26,240 nt of DNA from JBDTVS01 sp040007095 (lineage in GTDB: Bacteria > Acidobacteriota > Vicinamibacteria > Vicinamibacterales > CAVVIG01). Numbering within the stretch: the first letter of the stretch is position 1; each line of letters begins with the position of its first letter. Shown here piece by piece: positions 13,686 through 21,945 of this stretch. The translations under genes and the position numbers were made by a program. The stretch is from the NCBI GenBank assembly GCA_040007095.1, contig JBDTVS010000029.1, positions 1 through 26,240 on the forward strand, read 5' to 3'. Below the pieces are notes generated by a model. That model was not told the DNA's origin and made no database searches. It saw only the letters and a program-made list of their open reading frames with translations.

Positions 13686-16600
13686 ATGCGCCGCGTGCAC
13701 GTGTCGATGTTTGCTCTCGGGCTCTTCGTCGCCTCACTCGTGGCCGGGCACGTCGGCGTGGCCTCCGCCCAGACCCAGTTCGTCCCGTATTTCGGCAAGA
13801 ACAACATCCACTACGATCGGTTCGACTGGAAGAGCTACGAAACCGAGCACTTCACGATCTGGTTCTATCCGGAAATCGAGAAACATCTGGAACGGATCGC
13901 GGGCTACGCCGAGAGCGCGTACCAGCAGATCAGCGCGGATCTGAAGCACGACCTGCCAACGGCAACGGGCAAGGTGCAGCTGGTGCTGTTCAAGACGCAC
14001 AGCGAATTCGAGCAGCAGAACGTCGCCCCGGGCGCTGCGCAGGAGGGCGTCGGCGCATTTGCCGAGCCGGTTCGGCTGCGCATGCTGATGCCGATCGACG
14101 ACCCGCCGGATCGGCTCTACGGCCTGATTGTGCACGAGCTGACCCACCAGTTCCAGTTCGACATCATCCCGCAGGGATTGATTCGGCGGAACGTGCCGCT
14201 GTGGGTGAACGAAGGCCACGCGGACTACGAGCGCGGCCAGTGGACGCCGATGGACCTGATGACCGTCCGCGACGCGGCGGTTGCCGACATCGTGCCGAAG
14301 ATGAGCGAGCTCGAAGGCTACGGCAACACCAGCAACCCCCGCCTGATCTATAACCTCGGGCACGCGGTCTTCGAGTTCATCGAAGCGAAGTTCGGCAAGG
14401 AGGGCATCCGGCAGTTCCTGTTCGCCCTGCGCAAAAGCGCCATCGGCGGCGGCGAAGATGCGTACGAAGAAGGTCTGCGGATGAAAAAGGACGAGTTCGA
14501 CCAGGCCTTCGAGAAGTACTTGAAGGAGCGCTTCAAGCCGTTCCGAGACAAGGAGCGGCCGGCCGACTATGGGCGCGACCTGTCGCCGAACAAGGAAAAG
14601 ACCCACTTCGCCGAAGCGTTTTCGATCGCGCCCTCCCCGTCCGGCGATCTGGTCGCCGCGATGACCATCAATCAGAAGGACCGCGAAATCGACATCGTCC
14701 TGATCTCTGCGAAGGATGGGTCCATCGTCCGCAATCTGACCAACGGGTTCGACAAGGACATGGGATTCGACCACATCGTCCAGTACGGTGAACAGTTCCA
14801 GATGCCGTGGATGGCGTGGTCGCCGAAAGGCGATCGGCTCGCGTACTTCGTGCGGACCGAAAAAGAACGGGATCTGATTATCCAGAACGTCCTCAGCCGG
14901 AACATCGAAGAGCGGATCCCGATGAAGACGGTGGACGAGCCCGAGTCGCCAAACTTCTCGCCGGATGGCCGCTCGATTGTATTCGCGGCGCTCCGGGACG
15001 GCGTCGGCGACATCTATCTGGTCGACTTGGCAACCAAGCAGATCACGAATCTCACCGCCGACGAATTCGGCGACTACGCGCCGACCTACTCTCCGGATGG
15101 AAAGTTCATCATCTACAACGCGCGGGTCAGCGGCAATCAGAAACTGTTCCGCCTGGATGTGGACACCAAGAAGAAGACGCAGCTGACTTTCGGCACGGTG
15201 GACGAGACCGCGGCGCAGTTCGTCGACGACCATACGGTCGTCTTCTCGTCGACGGCGACCGACCCGAACCTGCCGCTCGATCCGGAAGTCGCCAAGAACG
15301 GCAACGTCTTCAACATCTGGACGCTCGACGTGAGGAACGGCGAGCTGCGCCAGTACACCGATGCGCTGGGCGGCAACTGGTCCGCGGTCGTGCTCAACGA
15401 CGGCAAGATGAACCGGATCGCGTTTGTCACCTATTACAAAGGGGAATACCAGATTCACACGCTCGAGCGCACCGAGCCGCTGCACACCGCGTCCACGTCG
15501 GACTTCGGCGGCCCGGGACCGATCATCGACTTCCAGGCGCCGCTCCAGCACACGCTGGTGACGTCGAAGATCAAGAAGAAGGGGAAGTTCGAGAAGATGT
15601 TCCTGGAGGGCCGGCCGCCGGTGAACGTCGGCGTGACGAACAACGGCGACATTTTCGGCGGATCCCAGATCACGTTCGGTGATGTGCTCGGCGATCAGCA
15701 GTTCACGTTCGCCGCCGCCTCGATCGCGCAATACCGCACGATCTCCCTCTCATACGTCAACCTCGCGCGCCGGTTCCAGTTCGCGTTGCAGGGCTTTTCG
15801 CAGACGCAATTCTTCTACGGGCAGCTGGGCGGCTTGCTCTACGATCCGGCGCTGGCCCCGCTCATCAGCCGCAGCGACGCGGTCGCGACCCGCACGGTGC
15901 GCGGCGGGACGGCGTTCGGCATCTACCCGTTCAGCCGGTATCGCCGGGTCGAGCTGACGGGCGGGCTGGTGCAAATCGACGAGGAGTACAACGACCCGAG
16001 CCTCCAGTCCTACTCGGAAAACTATCAGCAGCAGAATTTCGGTCAGCAGGTGTTTCGCAACGGTGTGCTGGTGCCGCTCGGGGCCGCCTTCGTCCAGGAG
16101 ACCACGATCTTCCGCGAGTTCGGACCGCTCGCCGGCAACACGATGCGGCTCGCCTACGACGTGTCGCCGAAGATTGGCAGCATCCTCTCCCGACAGACCT
16201 TCGATGCCGACGCCCGGCACTACCTGCGAATCGGCACCACCGGTCTGCTGGCGACGCGCATCAGGGCATTCAAGAGCATCGGAGACTTCCCCGATTTCAC
16301 CTACTTCGGCGGCAACTCCGAAATGCGCGGCTACGACTACCTGCAGTTTTCTGGACAGAACGTCGTGTTCGCGAACGCGGAACTGCGCTTCCCGCTCATC
16401 GAAGCCGCGTTGACGCCCGTCGGCGTCATCGGGGGCATTCGCGGCGTATTTTTTGCCAACATCGGCGGCGGTTGGTTCAACGACCAGTTGTCGGGCGCGG
16501 CCGGCAACGGCTGCGGCGATCCCAAGGCCACCTTCAAGTTCTTCAACAGCGACCGCATGGTGTGCACACCCGTCATCGGCAACGTCACCGACGCAGCGGG

Positions 16601-16868
16601 CAACGTCGTCGCCAATCCGCTGGACCCAAGCGTGCCGCTGATCAAGTACGGCAGTCCCACGGCGGTGACGGGGTTCCGCTTGCAGGACGCGCGAGCCTCC
16701 TACGGGATCGGCCTCGAGACATTCGCGCTTGGCTTTCCGATCCACTTCGACTGGTCATGGCGCACGTTGTTCAACACGGCGTGGGAAGACGTCGTGTTCG
16801 CGGCGGATGGCGGCAGCAACACGTTCCGCAAGCCGCGCTTCTCGGTCTGGATCGGGTACGACTTCTAG
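13686..16868 (+). CDS. Secreted gluzincin, WD40-like propeller and outer-membrane barrel protein (1060 aa)
   Basis: A signal peptide (MFALGLFVASLVAG, ending ASA-Q near residue 28) is followed by three domains. Residues about 35-270 form a metallopeptidase: HELTH (His150, His154) and Glu176 in WVNEGHADYERG make an intact gluzincin site. Residues about 300-600 form a TolB/PD40-type beta-propeller with repeated SPDGR, SPDGKFI and SPKGDRLAYF motifs. Residues about 640-1060 resemble a BamA/surface-antigen barrel, with the FGGNSEMRGYDYLQF motif and a final IGYDF; a terminal Phe is typical for outer-membrane insertion. Similar proteins are frequent in Acidobacteriota but their substrates are unknown. 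The ATG at 13686 sits directly before the signal peptide. A hairpin terminator follows at 16921. Confidence 0.88.
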   Translation: MRRVHVSMFALGLFVASLVAGHVGVASAQTQFVPYFGKNNIHYDRFDWKSYETEHFTIWFYPEIEKHLERIAGYAESAYQQISADLKHDLPTATGKVQLVLFKTHSEFEQQNVAPGAAQEGVGAFAEPVRLRMLMPIDDPPDRLYGLIVHELTHQFQFDIIPQGLIRRNVPLWVNEGHADYERGQWTPMDLMTVRDAAVADIVPKMSELEGYGNTSNPRLIYNLGHAVFEFIEAKFGKEGIRQFLFALRKSAIGGGEDAYEEGLRMKKDEFDQAFEKYLKERFKPFRDKERPADYGRDLSPNKEKTHFAEAFSIAPSPSGDLVAAMTINQKDREIDIVLISAKDGSIVRNLTNGFDKDMGFDHIVQYGEQFQMPWMAWSPKGDRLAYFVRTEKERDLIIQNVLSRNIEERIPMKTVDEPESPNFSPDGRSIVFAALRDGVGDIYLVDLATKQITNLTADEFGDYAPTYSPDGKFIIYNARVSGNQKLFRLDVDTKKKTQLTFGTVDETAAQFVDDHTVVFSSTATDPNLPLDPEVAKNGNVFNIWTLDVRNGELRQYTDALGGNWSAVVLNDGKMNRIAFVTYYKGEYQIHTLERTEPLHTASTSDFGGPGPIIDFQAPLQHTLVTSKIKKKGKFEKMFLEGRPPVNVGVTNNGDIFGGSQITFGDVLGDQQFTFAAASIAQYRTISLSYVNLARRFQFALQGFSQTQFFYGQLGGLLYDPALAPLISRSDAVATRTVRGGTAFGIYPFSRYRRVELTGGLVQIDEEYNDPSLQSYSENYQQQNFGQQVFRNGVLVPLGAAFVQETTIFREFGPLAGNTMRLAYDVSPKIGSILSRQTFDADARHYLRIGTTGLLATRIRAFKSIGDFPDFTYFGGNSEMRGYDYLQFSGQNVVFANAELRFPLIEAALTPVGVIGGIRGVFFANIGGGWFNDQLSGAAGNGCGDPKATFKFFNSDRMVCTPVIGNVTDAAGNVVANPLDPSVPLIKYGSPTAVTGFRLQDARASYGIGLETFALGFPIHFDWSWRTLFNTAWEDVVFAADGGSNTFRKPRFSVWIGYDF

Positions 16869-16920
16869 GGGGAGAAGATCGAGCGTCTTCTTTCTCCAAG
16901 CCATTGACGCTGGAGACAAC

Positions 16921-16968
16921 AAAAAAGGACCGAGATCTGCGAGCCAGTTCTCAGTCCTTTCTTAGTTT
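16921..16968. terminator. Bidirectional hairpin terminator between convergent genes
   Basis: AAAGGAC (16924-16930) pairs with GTCCTTT (16954-16960) and GAGA (16932-16935) with TCTC (16949-16952), with one mismatch between them. On the minus strand the stem is followed by six T, making a good intrinsic terminator for the retropepsin gene. On the plus strand it is followed by a weaker T-rich CTTAGTTTT. Confidence 0.75.
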
Positions 16969-16996
16969 TAAGTTCTAAGTTCTAGGTTCTTACGTC
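16962..16996. repeat. Heptanucleotide array at a convergent junction
   Basis: Five 7-base units: TTAGTTT, TAAGTTC, TAAGTTC, TAGGTTC and TTACGTC. The minus-strand stop of the retropepsin gene (16992-16990) lies in the last unit. The period matches the arrays at 5483, 6445 and 24779. Confidence 0.65.
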
Positions 16997-18501
16997 AGGC
17001 GCTTGAGTCGAAGCACGCTGTGTTCGAGGTCGATGCCGACGCGATAATTCTTGAGGAACTGGGCACCGACAATGCCGCCGAGCTGGAAGCCGAGGAGCAC
17101 GCTGGGCGCATCGAGATTCAAGACCACAACGGGGAAATTCTTGTACTGAATGGTGTTGAACGCGAGGTCGACGCCCGGCAGCAGGAATGCGTCCTTCTCC
17201 CATCCGGATGTGCCCCACACCTTGAGCGGAATCCGACGCACGTCGGTCTTGCCGATGGCATTGGCCGTCGAATGGCTGATGGAGATCACCTCGCCGCCGG
17301 TGTCCACCACGAAGCTCACGGAATGACCGCCGCTGACGACCCCGCGAACCGTGGCCAGCCGATACAGCCGAAGCGGTAGCTCGAGGTCTGAGGTTTCCGG
17401 GGCCAAATGCTTACCGAATGTCAGCTTGTGGGTTTTGTAGTCGATGGTCATCGAGAAGCCGAGCGCCAGCGGCGACAGGCTCTCGGTTTCCCGTGTGGGC
17501 ACGTCCCGAAGCGGCGGGCTCTTGACGAGACAGGGGATGTTGCGCAGCTTGAGCGTGCCGAGCTCCAGCGAGTCGATCCGGGCCAGCTGCAGGCCGCGCA
17601 AGCCGATGTCGCCGACGCCGGCGCTGAGCGTGTAGGTTACCGGCGTGATCCCCAACCGCTGCAGGGTCGGTCGAGTGATCACCGTGCTTTCGGCGCCTGT
17701 ATCGACCACGAAATCCTGCGCGGACGAGCCGTTGACCTTCGCCCGTACGATGATCTTTTCCTTTTCCAAACGGAAATCAACGGTGTAGGTCTGGTCCTCG
17801 GCGCCCGGATCCATGTCGAACGGCAAACGCTGACCGAACGAGCGCAAGAATCGAATCTCGGCGCGCGCCCACTCGGCCTTGTCGCTCTTGTCCTTGTTGG
17901 GCAGCAGATTGACGTAATTGGCGTAGGCCGCAGCGGCTTCCTCGTACTTGTGCATCCGCTCGTAGATCGTGCCGACCGTATGGTGAATCTCGAGATCGCG
18001 AGGCGCGAGACGCAGTGCCGCCTGTGCTTCGTTCATCGCTTCGTCGAGCTTCGTGCGGGCGAGCAGCGATTTGGCCAGACCGTGGCGCCCGCGCGCCAGC
18101 TCCGGCGACATCGCCAGCGCCCCGCGATAGTTCTCCTCGGCGCTGTCGAAGAGACCGCTGGCCCACAGCGAATCACCGTACAGCGACACGGCGTCGGGAT
18201 CGCGCGGCGCGGCCTTGACGAGCGTATCGGCCTCGCGGCGCGCGAGGTCGAAATCGGCGACGCGCAACGCCGACGAGACGACGCCGGCGCGCGCCTGTCG
18301 CATCGTCAGAGAGTCGTCGGTCTTCACCGCGTTGCGGTACGCCTCGAGCGCCTCGGGATACTGACCTTGCTCGAACAGCATGCGGCCGAGCCGAAGCTCG
18401 ATGTCCGCAGCCTGCGAGAGCAACTGACCGTCGGCGTGAATCACCAGAGCCGCAGCCGACACGAAAACAGACAACGCGACGAAGCGAACGCCGCTACTCA
18501 T
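16990..18501 (-). CDS. TPR protein with two retropepsin-like aspartic protease domains (503 aa)
   Basis: A signal peptide (VALSVFVSAAALVIHADG, about 7-25) indicates export. Residues about 30-210 contain tetratricopeptide repeats (MLFEQGQYPEALEAYRNAV, then LFDSAEENYRGALAMSPELA, then YEEAAAAYANYVNLLP). Two retropepsin-like domains follow, with FVVDTGAEST (Asp267) and FVVDTGGEVIS (Asp400). The pair could form one bilobed active site as in pepsin, rather than a dimer of single domains. A VLLGFQLGGIVGAQFL segment near the end matches the second glycine/hydrophobic motif of such proteases. The ATG at 18501 has GGAGG 5 bases upstream. The 3' end is covered by a terminator and a heptad array. The substrate is unknown. 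Confidence 0.88.
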   Translation of the reverse strand: MSSGVRFVALSVFVSAAALVIHADGQLLSQAADIELRLGRMLFEQGQYPEALEAYRNAVKTDDSLTMRQARAGVVSSALRVADFDLARREADTLVKAAPRDPDAVSLYGDSLWASGLFDSAEENYRGALAMSPELARGRHGLAKSLLARTKLDEAMNEAQAALRLAPRDLEIHHTVGTIYERMHKYEEAAAAYANYVNLLPNKDKSDKAEWARAEIRFLRSFGQRLPFDMDPGAEDQTYTVDFRLEKEKIIVRAKVNGSSAQDFVVDTGAESTVITRPTLQRLGITPVTYTLSAGVGDIGLRGLQLARIDSLELGTLKLRNIPCLVKSPPLRDVPTRETESLSPLALGFSMTIDYKTHKLTFGKHLAPETSDLELPLRLYRLATVRGVVSGGHSVSFVVDTGGEVISISHSTANAIGKTDVRRIPLKVWGTSGWEKDAFLLPGVDLAFNTIQYKNFPVVVLNLDAPSVLLGFQLGGIVGAQFLKNYRVGIDLEHSVLRLKRLT

Positions 18502-18761
18502 GAATCCTCCAGGAACCTCAGACCGTGACGCCGGCCCGGCTATACAAAAAGCGGACCACAGCGGCGTTCAGCAGAATACAGAATTCGAGGTCTGGTGGGA
18601 ACAAATTTTCGTAAGCCCGGACGCAGGCGGTAAATCAGGTAGGGGACGGACGAGACCGCGTCGAGCGGGAACGCGGCCCAGGCGGCTGAAAAACCGCAGC
18701 CCGGACAGCTGCGTACTCAACGTCAGAGCGTGGCGGACGGCGAAGATTCAGTCACACTCCA

Positions 18762-19232
18762 CTAGCGGGTGTACTGCTCGATGGTCACGCCGTCGTACAT
18801 TTCGTCGACCCGTAGAATCTGCGTGTCGCGGTTGTAGCTGCCGAGCTCGTAGTCCTCGCTCATGATGAGCGCTTTGATCGGCTTGGTTGGACAGACCTCG
18901 GAACAGAGGCCGCAGAAGCTGCACCGGGACAGATTGAAATCGAAGTAGTCGAGAATCTTGATCTTCTGGCCGGGCTCGCGGTGTCCGCCGAGCGCAATCA
19001 GGTCGTCCGGACAGGCCTTGGCGCACTGGTCGCACACGATGCAGGTTTGGGCGCCGGTGCCGGGCTCGGTCTGCAGCCGCAACACGCCTCGGAATCGGGG
19101 CGCCGTCGGGCGACGTTCCGCCGGATATTGGAACGTGAATGCCGGCTGAGGCGTGTACTTCAGCGTGAGCCAGAGGCCTTTCAGCAGGTCGACGAGGAAG
19201 ATGGTCTTCAGGAAGGTGACGATAGTCTGCAT
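18762..19232 (-). CDS. nuoI: NADH-quinone oxidoreductase subunit I
   Basis: This 156-aa complex I subunit carries two [4Fe-4S] clusters (N6a and N6b) on the electron path to the quinone site. The ligands are CIVCDQCAKACP (Cys64, 67, 70, 74) and CSFCGLCSEVCP (Cys104, 107, 110, 114). The N-terminal amphipathic region (FLKTIFLVDLLKGLWLTLKY) binds the membrane arm. Its ATG directly follows the nuoB TAA with no spacer, so the two are in one operon. No other nuo gene is present nearby. Downstream lies a 260-bp stretch (18502-18761) with no gene or clear signal apart from the ribosome binding site of the divergent-facing retropepsin gene. Confidence 0.93.
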   Translation of the reverse strand: MQTIVTFLKTIFLVDLLKGLWLTLKYTPQPAFTFQYPAERRPTAPRFRGVLRLQTEPGTGAQTCIVCDQCAKACPDDLIALGGHREPGQKIKILDYFDFNLSRCSFCGLCSEVCPTKPIKALIMSEDYELGSYNRDTQILRVDEMYDGVTIEQYTR

Positions 19233-19769
19233 TTATGTCCGTTCTCCGATCACGGTCGGTTCAGTGTCGCCTTGCCAGATGACCCGTTCTTTGCGAAGAA
19301 CCGTCCCCTCCTTGCGAATCTTGTCCTGCAGCCGCATCAAGCCGTAGAGCAGGGCCTCGGGACGCGGAGGGCACCCCGACACGTACACGTCGACCGGCAC
19401 GACCTTGTCGACTCCCTGAAGCACGCTGTAGGTCGGGAAAGGTCCACCTGCGTTCGAGCAGCTCCCCATCGAGATGACCCACTTTGGCTCCGGCATCTGG
19501 TCGTAGAGGCGGCGCAGCACCGGCGCCATCTTCTTGGTCACGGTCCCGGCGACAATCATCAGGTCGGACTGTCGGGGCGAGGCGCGGAACACCTCGGCGC
19601 CAAATCTCGCAATGTCGAAGCGCGACGCGGACGCGGCCATCATTTCGATCGCGCAGCAGGCCAACCCGAACCCCATCGGCCAGATGGAGGACTCGCGCGC
19701 CCAGTTCAAGACGCGATCGATGCTGGTGGTAATGAAGTTGTCTTCGAAGCGATGATCGATCAGTCCCAT
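19233..19769 (-). CDS. nuoB: NADH-quinone oxidoreductase subunit B
   Basis: This 178-aa complex I subunit holds cluster N2, the last [4Fe-4S] cluster before quinone. The ligands are seen as GLACCAIEMM (Cys38, Cys39), MGSCSNAGG (Cys104) and VSGCPPRPEALLYGL (Cys133). The ATG at 19769 begins MGLIDHRFEDNFITTSIDRV, a normal family start; the 43 open codons before it read through the end of the ferredoxin gene and are not part of it. It sits 17 bases after the ferredoxin stop and immediately before nuoI. In most bacteria nuoB is followed by nuoC and nuoD, which are absent here. Confidence 0.93.
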   Translation of the reverse strand: MGLIDHRFEDNFITTSIDRVLNWARESSIWPMGFGLACCAIEMMAASASRFDIARFGAEVFRASPRQSDLMIVAGTVTKKMAPVLRRLYDQMPEPKWVISMGSCSNAGGPFPTYSVLQGVDKVVPVDVYVSGCPPRPEALLYGLMRLQDKIRKEGTVLRKERVIWQGDTEPTVIGERT

Positions 19770-19786
19770 GGTTTCTCGGCGACTCC

Positions 19787-20068
19787 CTACGCTCGAGTCG
19801 CTACTCCCTCGCTCCTGAAGTAGTTCGCATTCGTCCGGATGAAAGCCGCCCATTTGGCCGGCGTTTCGTCCAGGGCAAAGATGGCCTCGACCGGACATGC
19901 CGGCACACAGGCCCCGCAGTCAATGCACTCGTCGGGATGAATATAGAGCATCTCGGCGGCGGCGTACTCTGGTTCGTCCTTCCGGGGATGAATACAATCG
20001 ACCGGACAGACATCGACGCACGCCGTATCCTTCGTGCCGATGCACGGTTCGCAAATGATGTAAGCCAT
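19787..20068 (-). CDS. 7Fe/8Fe-type ferredoxin (93 aa)
   Basis: This is a small iron-sulfur electron carrier. The first cluster region is CEPCIGTKDTACVDVCPVDC (Cys6, 9, 17, 21, 25), which in this family usually carries a [3Fe-4S] or variant cluster. The second is CIDCGACVPACP (Cys48, 51, 54, 58), a [4Fe-4S] site. A C-terminal stretch (WAAFIRTNANYFRSE) is typical of ferredoxins of the FdxA type. It heads the ferredoxin-nuoB-nuoI operon. It could pass electrons to those subunits, but the adjacency alone does not prove it. The promoter must lie in the 26-base gap to the divergent gene or inside that gene. Confidence 0.92.
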   Translation of the reverse strand: MAYIICEPCIGTKDTACVDVCPVDCIHPRKDEPEYAAAEMLYIHPDECIDCGACVPACPVEAIFALDETPAKWAAFIRTNANYFRSEGVATRA

Positions 20069-20094
20069 GGACCTGGAAATACTGACGCCCCCCC

Positions 20095-20580
20095 ATGATA
20101 CTGAAAAAGAGGCCTCGCGTGTGTGCGGCACTGGCCGGGCTCGTTGCGGCCGCGCTGCTTGGTTGGACCATCGGGTCGGCGGCGCCATCCCAAGTGGTCG
20201 ACGCCGCAGCCTGCGATCCCGCGTTTGCCCGGTTGTTCACGCCGTCCCGCCCCGTACTTGGGCGCTACGAGGTGTGCACCGACGCCCGCCCGCTTGCCGA
20301 CATCGCCCCATCGGACTGGACCGTCGAGGCGCTCGAGGCGGCCGATGCCTTCGGCGGGGCCGGCGCGTACGACCACGCGGCCCTCGCCCGACTGTACGGC
20401 GGTCGCCGGCCCCGGGTAGCGCGCGGCTGGACGGAAGACGCGGATCGCTTCGAAGCCGTCACGCTCATCTCGCCGTATCCGAACGTCACCGTCACGACGC
20501 TCGAACCGGGCACGCTCATCATCCGCTGGATCTGCGACCACGGCGGGTCCGAGTGCAAGATGCTCAATGCCGGACGATGA
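20095..20580 (+). CDS. Hypothetical exported protein (161 aa)
   Basis: An N-terminal signal or anchor (VCAALAGLVAAALLGWTIGS, about 9-28) is followed by a periplasmic domain. It has a CDPAFARLFTPSRPVLGRYE start and a strand-rich end (VTLISPYPNVTVTTLEPGTL, then IIRWICDHGGSECKML). Four cysteines in the mature part (near residues 40, 61, 147 and 153) could form two disulfides. It diverges from the ferredoxin gene with only 26 bases between the start codons, so the promoters overlap. I recognise no family. Confidence 0.7.
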   Translation: MILKKRPRVCAALAGLVAAALLGWTIGSAAPSQVVDAAACDPAFARLFTPSRPVLGRYEVCTDARPLADIAPSDWTVEALEAADAFGGAGAYDHAALARLYGGRRPRVARGWTEDADRFEAVTLISPYPNVTVTTLEPGTLIIRWICDHGGSECKMLNAGR

Positions 20581-20628
20581 GCCGGATCTCGCGCCCGCTG
20601 CCAAAGGACGAGAACCCTTTGTGAACCC

Positions 20629-20655
20629 GAAACTTGACGCCACGGGTCAAGTTTC
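20629..20655 (+). terminator. Strong hairpin between the hypothetical and the barrel gene
   Basis: GAAACTTGAC (20629-20638) and GTCAAGTTTC (20646-20655) form a perfect 10-bp stem with a 7-base loop. No T-run follows, so it may be a Rho-assisted terminator, an operator or an RNA element rather than a classical terminator. A smaller hairpin, GGCCC-tgtcg-GGGCC, lies at 20686-20700. Confidence 0.45.
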
Positions 20656-20710
20656 CGGGCTCGCAGGTGACCTATGGCGAACCGAGGCCCTGTCGGGGCC
20701 GGAGGTCCGC

Positions 20711-20716
20711 TAGAAT
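20711..20716 (+). promoter_or_regulatory. Putative -10 box of the four-gene operon
   Basis: TAGAAT lies 11 bases before the ATG at 20728. No clear -35 or sigma54 (GG-N10-GC) box is seen upstream. Confidence 0.35.
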
Positions 20717-20727
20717 TTGTAACGAGG

Positions 20728-21945
20728 ATGGGCACACACCTCGCGCGCACGATTGGCGGCTGGGCGTTGATGCTATTCGCCTCCCTGTCGGTGCACGCCC
20801 AGGGACTGCCCGACCGCCCGCTCGTGTTTGGCGACGGCCACGTGACCCTTGGCGGCGACGTCTCCTGGTCAATCGCGCGGGAAGACACCGGGTTCTTCAA
20901 CTACACCGACTACGAGCGCTCGACGCTGCGAATGCTTCGCCTGGCGCTGCTGGCGACTGTGAAGGCCGGCAATCATATCGAGGTGCTGGGCGAGATTCGC
21001 AGCGAGAACGGCGAACTCCCCGAGCCGTACGCGTTGTATCTCCGCATTCGGCCATGGAGCGAGCGCAACCTGGACATACAGGTGGGCCGCATCCCTCCGA
21101 CCTTCGGCGCCTTTGCGCGACGCACCTACGCGGCGGACAATCCGCTCATCGGTTATCCGCTCGCGTATCAATATCTCACCTCGCTTCGTGCCGACGCGCT
21201 TCCCGCGAATGTCGACGAGCTTCTTCGGATGCGTGGGAGGGGCTGGCTGGCGAACTACTCCGTGGGCGACCTGGCGCCCGGCCCCGGCGTGCCGCTGGTG
21301 AGCGCGTTCCGCTGGGACACCGGGGTCCAGATCCACACTGGCAACGATCTCGTCGATGCCGCGGCATCGGTGACGACCGGGACCCTGTCCAATCCGGAGG
21401 TGACCGACGACAATGGCGGCCGGCAGCTTGCCGGGCGCGTCGTGCTCCATCCGGTCGTCGGCCTGGCCGTCGGCGGATCGGCATCTCGCGGCGCATTCGT
21501 CAGTCAGAGCGCCGTGCCTGCCGCGCTCTCCGATGCCCGGGCCGGCGACTTCACGCAGACGGCCTGGGGTGCCGACGTCGAGTATTCCGCCGGCTACTAT
21601 CTGGTCCGCCTCGAGACTGTCGTCAGCCGCTGGACCTTGCCGGTGGTGCAGGCGCCGCTCAGCGAGCTGCCGCTGTCCGCCGTCGCCGCCTCTGTGGAAG
21701 GACGATACAAGATTCACCCGGGCCTCTATCTGGCCGCGCGATTCGATCATCTGGGATTCAGCGACGTCGAAGGCACCGGCGGGCGGCAAAGCTGGGACGC
21801 GCCCGTCAGCCGTTGGGAAATCGGCGGCGGTTACTCCGTCCGGCGCAATCTCGTGCTGAAGCTCGCCTATCAACGCAATGTCCGCGACGGCGGCAGAGTC
21901 CCGACACTCAATCTCGCTACCGCCCAGGTGGTGTTCTGGTTTTGA
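20728..21945 (+). CDS. Outer-membrane beta-barrel protein (405 aa)
   Basis: A signal peptide (TIGGWALMLFASLSVHAQG, cleavage near residue 25) leads to a beta-rich protein with alternating hydrophobic/polar strands: VTLGGDVSWSIAR, then HIEVLGEIRSENG, then GLYLAARFDHLGF, then NLVLKLAYQRNVRD. It ends ATAQVVFWF; the terminal Phe is the classical outer-membrane assembly signal. The middle segment (LDIQVGRIPPTFGAFARRTY, then NPLIGYPLAYQYLTSLRADA) resembles porin-like proteins whose homologs sit next to cupredoxin genes. The substrate is unknown. The ATG at 20728 is preferred to one at 20674 because it starts the signal peptide. Its TGA overlaps the next ATG. Confidence 0.82.
   Translation: MGTHLARTIGGWALMLFASLSVHAQGLPDRPLVFGDGHVTLGGDVSWSIAREDTGFFNYTDYERSTLRMLRLALLATVKAGNHIEVLGEIRSENGELPEPYALYLRIRPWSERNLDIQVGRIPPTFGAFARRTYAADNPLIGYPLAYQYLTSLRADALPANVDELLRMRGRGWLANYSVGDLAPGPGVPLVSAFRWDTGVQIHTGNDLVDAAASVTTGTLSNPEVTDDNGGRQLAGRVVLHPVVGLAVGGSASRGAFVSQSAVPAALSDARAGDFTQTAWGADVEYSAGYYLVRLETVVSRWTLPVVQAPLSELPLSAVAASVEGRYKIHPGLYLAARFDHLGFSDVEGTGGRQSWDAPVSRWEIGGGYSVRRNLVLKLAYQRNVRDGGRVPTLNLATAQVVFWF

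Noticed and set aside
13734..15731. Very long minus-strand reading frame opposite the metalloprotease gene
   Set aside because: It is Arg/Val/Asp-rich without any domain, and the plus strand carries a complete protein with signal peptide, HELTH and propeller motifs. Long antisense frames are expected in GC-rich DNA.
18500..18865. 121-codon plus-strand frame between the retropepsin and nuoI genes
   Set aside because: Its second half is antisense to nuoI and is Arg/Ser-rich; no ribosome binding site or motif.
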